From Flavobacterium sp. (GTDB taxonomy: Bacteria; Bacteroidota; Bacteroidia; Flavobacteriales; Flavobacteriaceae): a stretch of DNA of 64,000 bases. The stretch is from NCBI GenBank assembly GCA_016714905.1, contig JADKBW010000004.1, positions 212,697 to 276,696 of the forward strand. Reading direction: 5' to 3'. The translations under genes and the position numbers were made by a program. The first letter of the stretch is position 1. The number at the start of each line of letters is the position of its first letter. Of this stretch, positions 62,866-64,000 are shown one piece after another. The notes beneath the pieces are model-generated. The model saw only the letters and a program-made list of their open reading frames with translations. It did no database searches and was not told the origin of the DNA.

Positions 62866-64000
62866 TTATTCTTTGATTATTTTTTCAACAATACTGCCAA
62901 TTTCAGTGGTGATTTTCAAAAAGTAAACGCCATTGGTTTTATTCGAAATGTCGAGCGTTGCTGTTTTGTTATTTTCTAAAATCGTTTGTAAAATGCGGCC
63001 TTGCACATCATAAAGCTGAATCGATTTGATGTTGCTTTTTGCAGTTACTGTCACATTATTATTAGCAGGATTTGGTGCTACCGCAATACTTTGATCTTTT
63101 ACAAAATTCGAATTATTCAAAACGGCAAAAGTACTTCTCGCTTCATTGGTTTCAATCGGTGCGTTATAATCAAAATAGATGTTCGCAATATTGGCAATTT
63201 GATCTCCAACCAACAAGGTCGGCAGTGTTTTTATTTTAAACAATACATTCCCATGTCCACCAATCGGGTCGATGATTGATGGCGGTAAATTGATGTTTTT
63301 GAAAATAAACTCCACTTTGTTTCCAGCAATTTTGGTTTCGACAGGATGCGAAGCGTAGAGCAACTGCAACGAATTCATATCGAACATGGTGGTGTCAATA
63401 ATATCTTTGATTACGACATTGACAGCATCGGCGGTTCCCACGTTTTCAAAATTGATGTTATAATGAACGTATTTTCCAATGTCCTCCGGCGTGATTGTAT
63501 TTCCTTCGAGACAGGATTTGTCGTTCGGATCGTAGGAGTTGACGACGGTTTGATTAAAATTAAACTCGTTGTCAAAAGGTGTTTCATCATTTTCAATTGG
63601 ATTTATTATTGCGATGAACTCGAGAATGTCTCCACTATTAACAGCTGGGATTTCCAGCGGACTGTTCACATTCAAAATCAAATCGATTACACGGGTTTCA
63701 AAAGGTCGCAAGTTTGTGAAATTCCAAACCAAGTTACTTCCAATTTGACTATTTATGGTTGGTGTTGCTGAAACAAAATCGGTTCTTGCATCATCAAAAG
63801 TCAAGTTAATTGTTCCTGATTGGGTTTGGTTTCCTTTGTTTTTGAACACTAATTTATACTCTGTATCAAACCCCGGACGCGCTGCTCTAATGGGCGTTAA
63901 TACAACTTCTAAATCAGGATGCACACCATTGGCGGTAATGCAAAAGTTTTGGGTTTGCGTTGAATTGTCCACTAGCGGAAAACTGATGACAGCACTTGGA
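62866..64000 (-). CDS. secreted DUF7619-like protein with T9SS sorting domain, 5' part outside the window
   Basis: The window cuts this gene; the frame is open to the end (PSAVISFPLVDNSTQTQNF at the edge). About 378 residues of the C-terminal part are present: a beta-rich region, the DUF7619-type block SCLEGNTITPEDIGKYVHYN, and a type A sorting domain (VAPNPANNNVTVTAKSNIKS, NGVYFLKITTEIG). The last 230 residues are nearly identical to those of the upstream paralogue at 60573, while the part before differs clearly. It lies 29 bp upstream of that gene's start on the same strand; a shared transcript is possible. Confidence 0.78.
   Translation of the reverse strand, partial: PSAVISFPLVDNSTQTQNFCITANGVHPDLEVVLTPIRAARPGFDTEYKLVFKNKGNQTQSGTINLTFDDARTDFVSATPTINSQIGSNLVWNFTNLRPFETRVIDLILNVNSPLEIPAVNSGDILEFIAIINPIENDETPFDNEFNFNQTVVNSYDPNDKSCLEGNTITPEDIGKYVHYNINFENVGTADAVNVVIKDIIDTTMFDMNSLQLLYASHPVETKIAGNKVEFIFKNINLPPSIIDPIGGHGNVLFKIKTLPTLLVGDQIANIANIYFDYNAPIETNEARSTFAVLNNSNFVKDQSIAVAPNPANNNVTVTAKSNIKSIQLYDVQGRILQTILENNKTATLDISNKTNGVYFLKITTEIGSIVEKIIKE

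Overview
The window looks like a chromosomal segment of a Flavobacterium-type bacterium (Bacteroidota, Flavobacteriaceae). The evidence is AT-rich intergenic DNA, promoters of the TTG-N19-TAnnTTTG type, several secreted proteins ending in type IX secretion (T9SS) type A sorting domains, SusE/SusF-like proteins, BshC, a DUF4295 protein between rpmG and ftsY, and a DnaJ with a shortened zinc finger. No rRNA, tRNA, CRISPR array, prophage or transposase gene was seen.

Layout. 0-8 kb: grpE-dnaJ, an ABC exporter pair, a sigma-54 response regulator, a one-domain DEAD-box-like ATPase, a DUF2007 protein and a secreted RCC1-repeat protein. 8-23 kb: MFS transporter, ABC-F ATPase, PPK2 polyphosphate kinase, a beta-barrel protein beside a 326-bp tandem duplication, MATE exporter, prohibitin-like protein, MeaB GTPase, AEC and MFS transporters, and a GlcD-like FAD oxidase. 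23-37.6 kb: secA, DUF2795, PduO-type cobalamin adenosyltransferase, ATP-grasp protein, ABC ATPase, methyltransferase, rimO, a Uup-like ABC-F protein, a family 2 glycosyltransferase and a 2-oxoacid dehydrogenase E2. 37.7-46.5 kb: a secreted delta-60 repeat protein, DnaQ-like exonuclease, FAH hydrolase, Hpt protein, cinA, then rpmB-rpmG-DUF4295-ftsY, a lipoprotein, DUF721 and ndk. 46.7-52.8 kb: four secreted proteins, two of them SusE/F-like. 52.8-60.5 kb: bshC, an unusual radical SAM protein, and a biotin carrier / biotin carboxylase / carboxyltransferase operon. 60.5-64 kb: two tandem paralogous secreted proteins, the first with leucine-rich repeats, the second running off the window.

The acyl-CoA (probably propionyl-CoA) carboxylase, MeaB and the cobalamin adenosyltransferase fit a propionyl-CoA to methylmalonyl-CoA to succinyl-CoA route. 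The mutase itself is not in the window.

Two global properties stand out. (1) At least fifteen genes are broken by small frameshifts. Nearly all lie in short mononucleotide runs and leave both halves well conserved, which suggests consensus-sequence errors more than true gene decay. (2) The intergenic DNA is packed with several families of dispersed inverted repeats. The most striking is a nine-copy ~80-nt element with conserved flanks and a central hairpin whose arms change together between copies. Other families are a five-copy ~70-bp palindrome, a nested repeat, a 16-bp tandem array, and simple repeats that have also entered coding sequences in frame.
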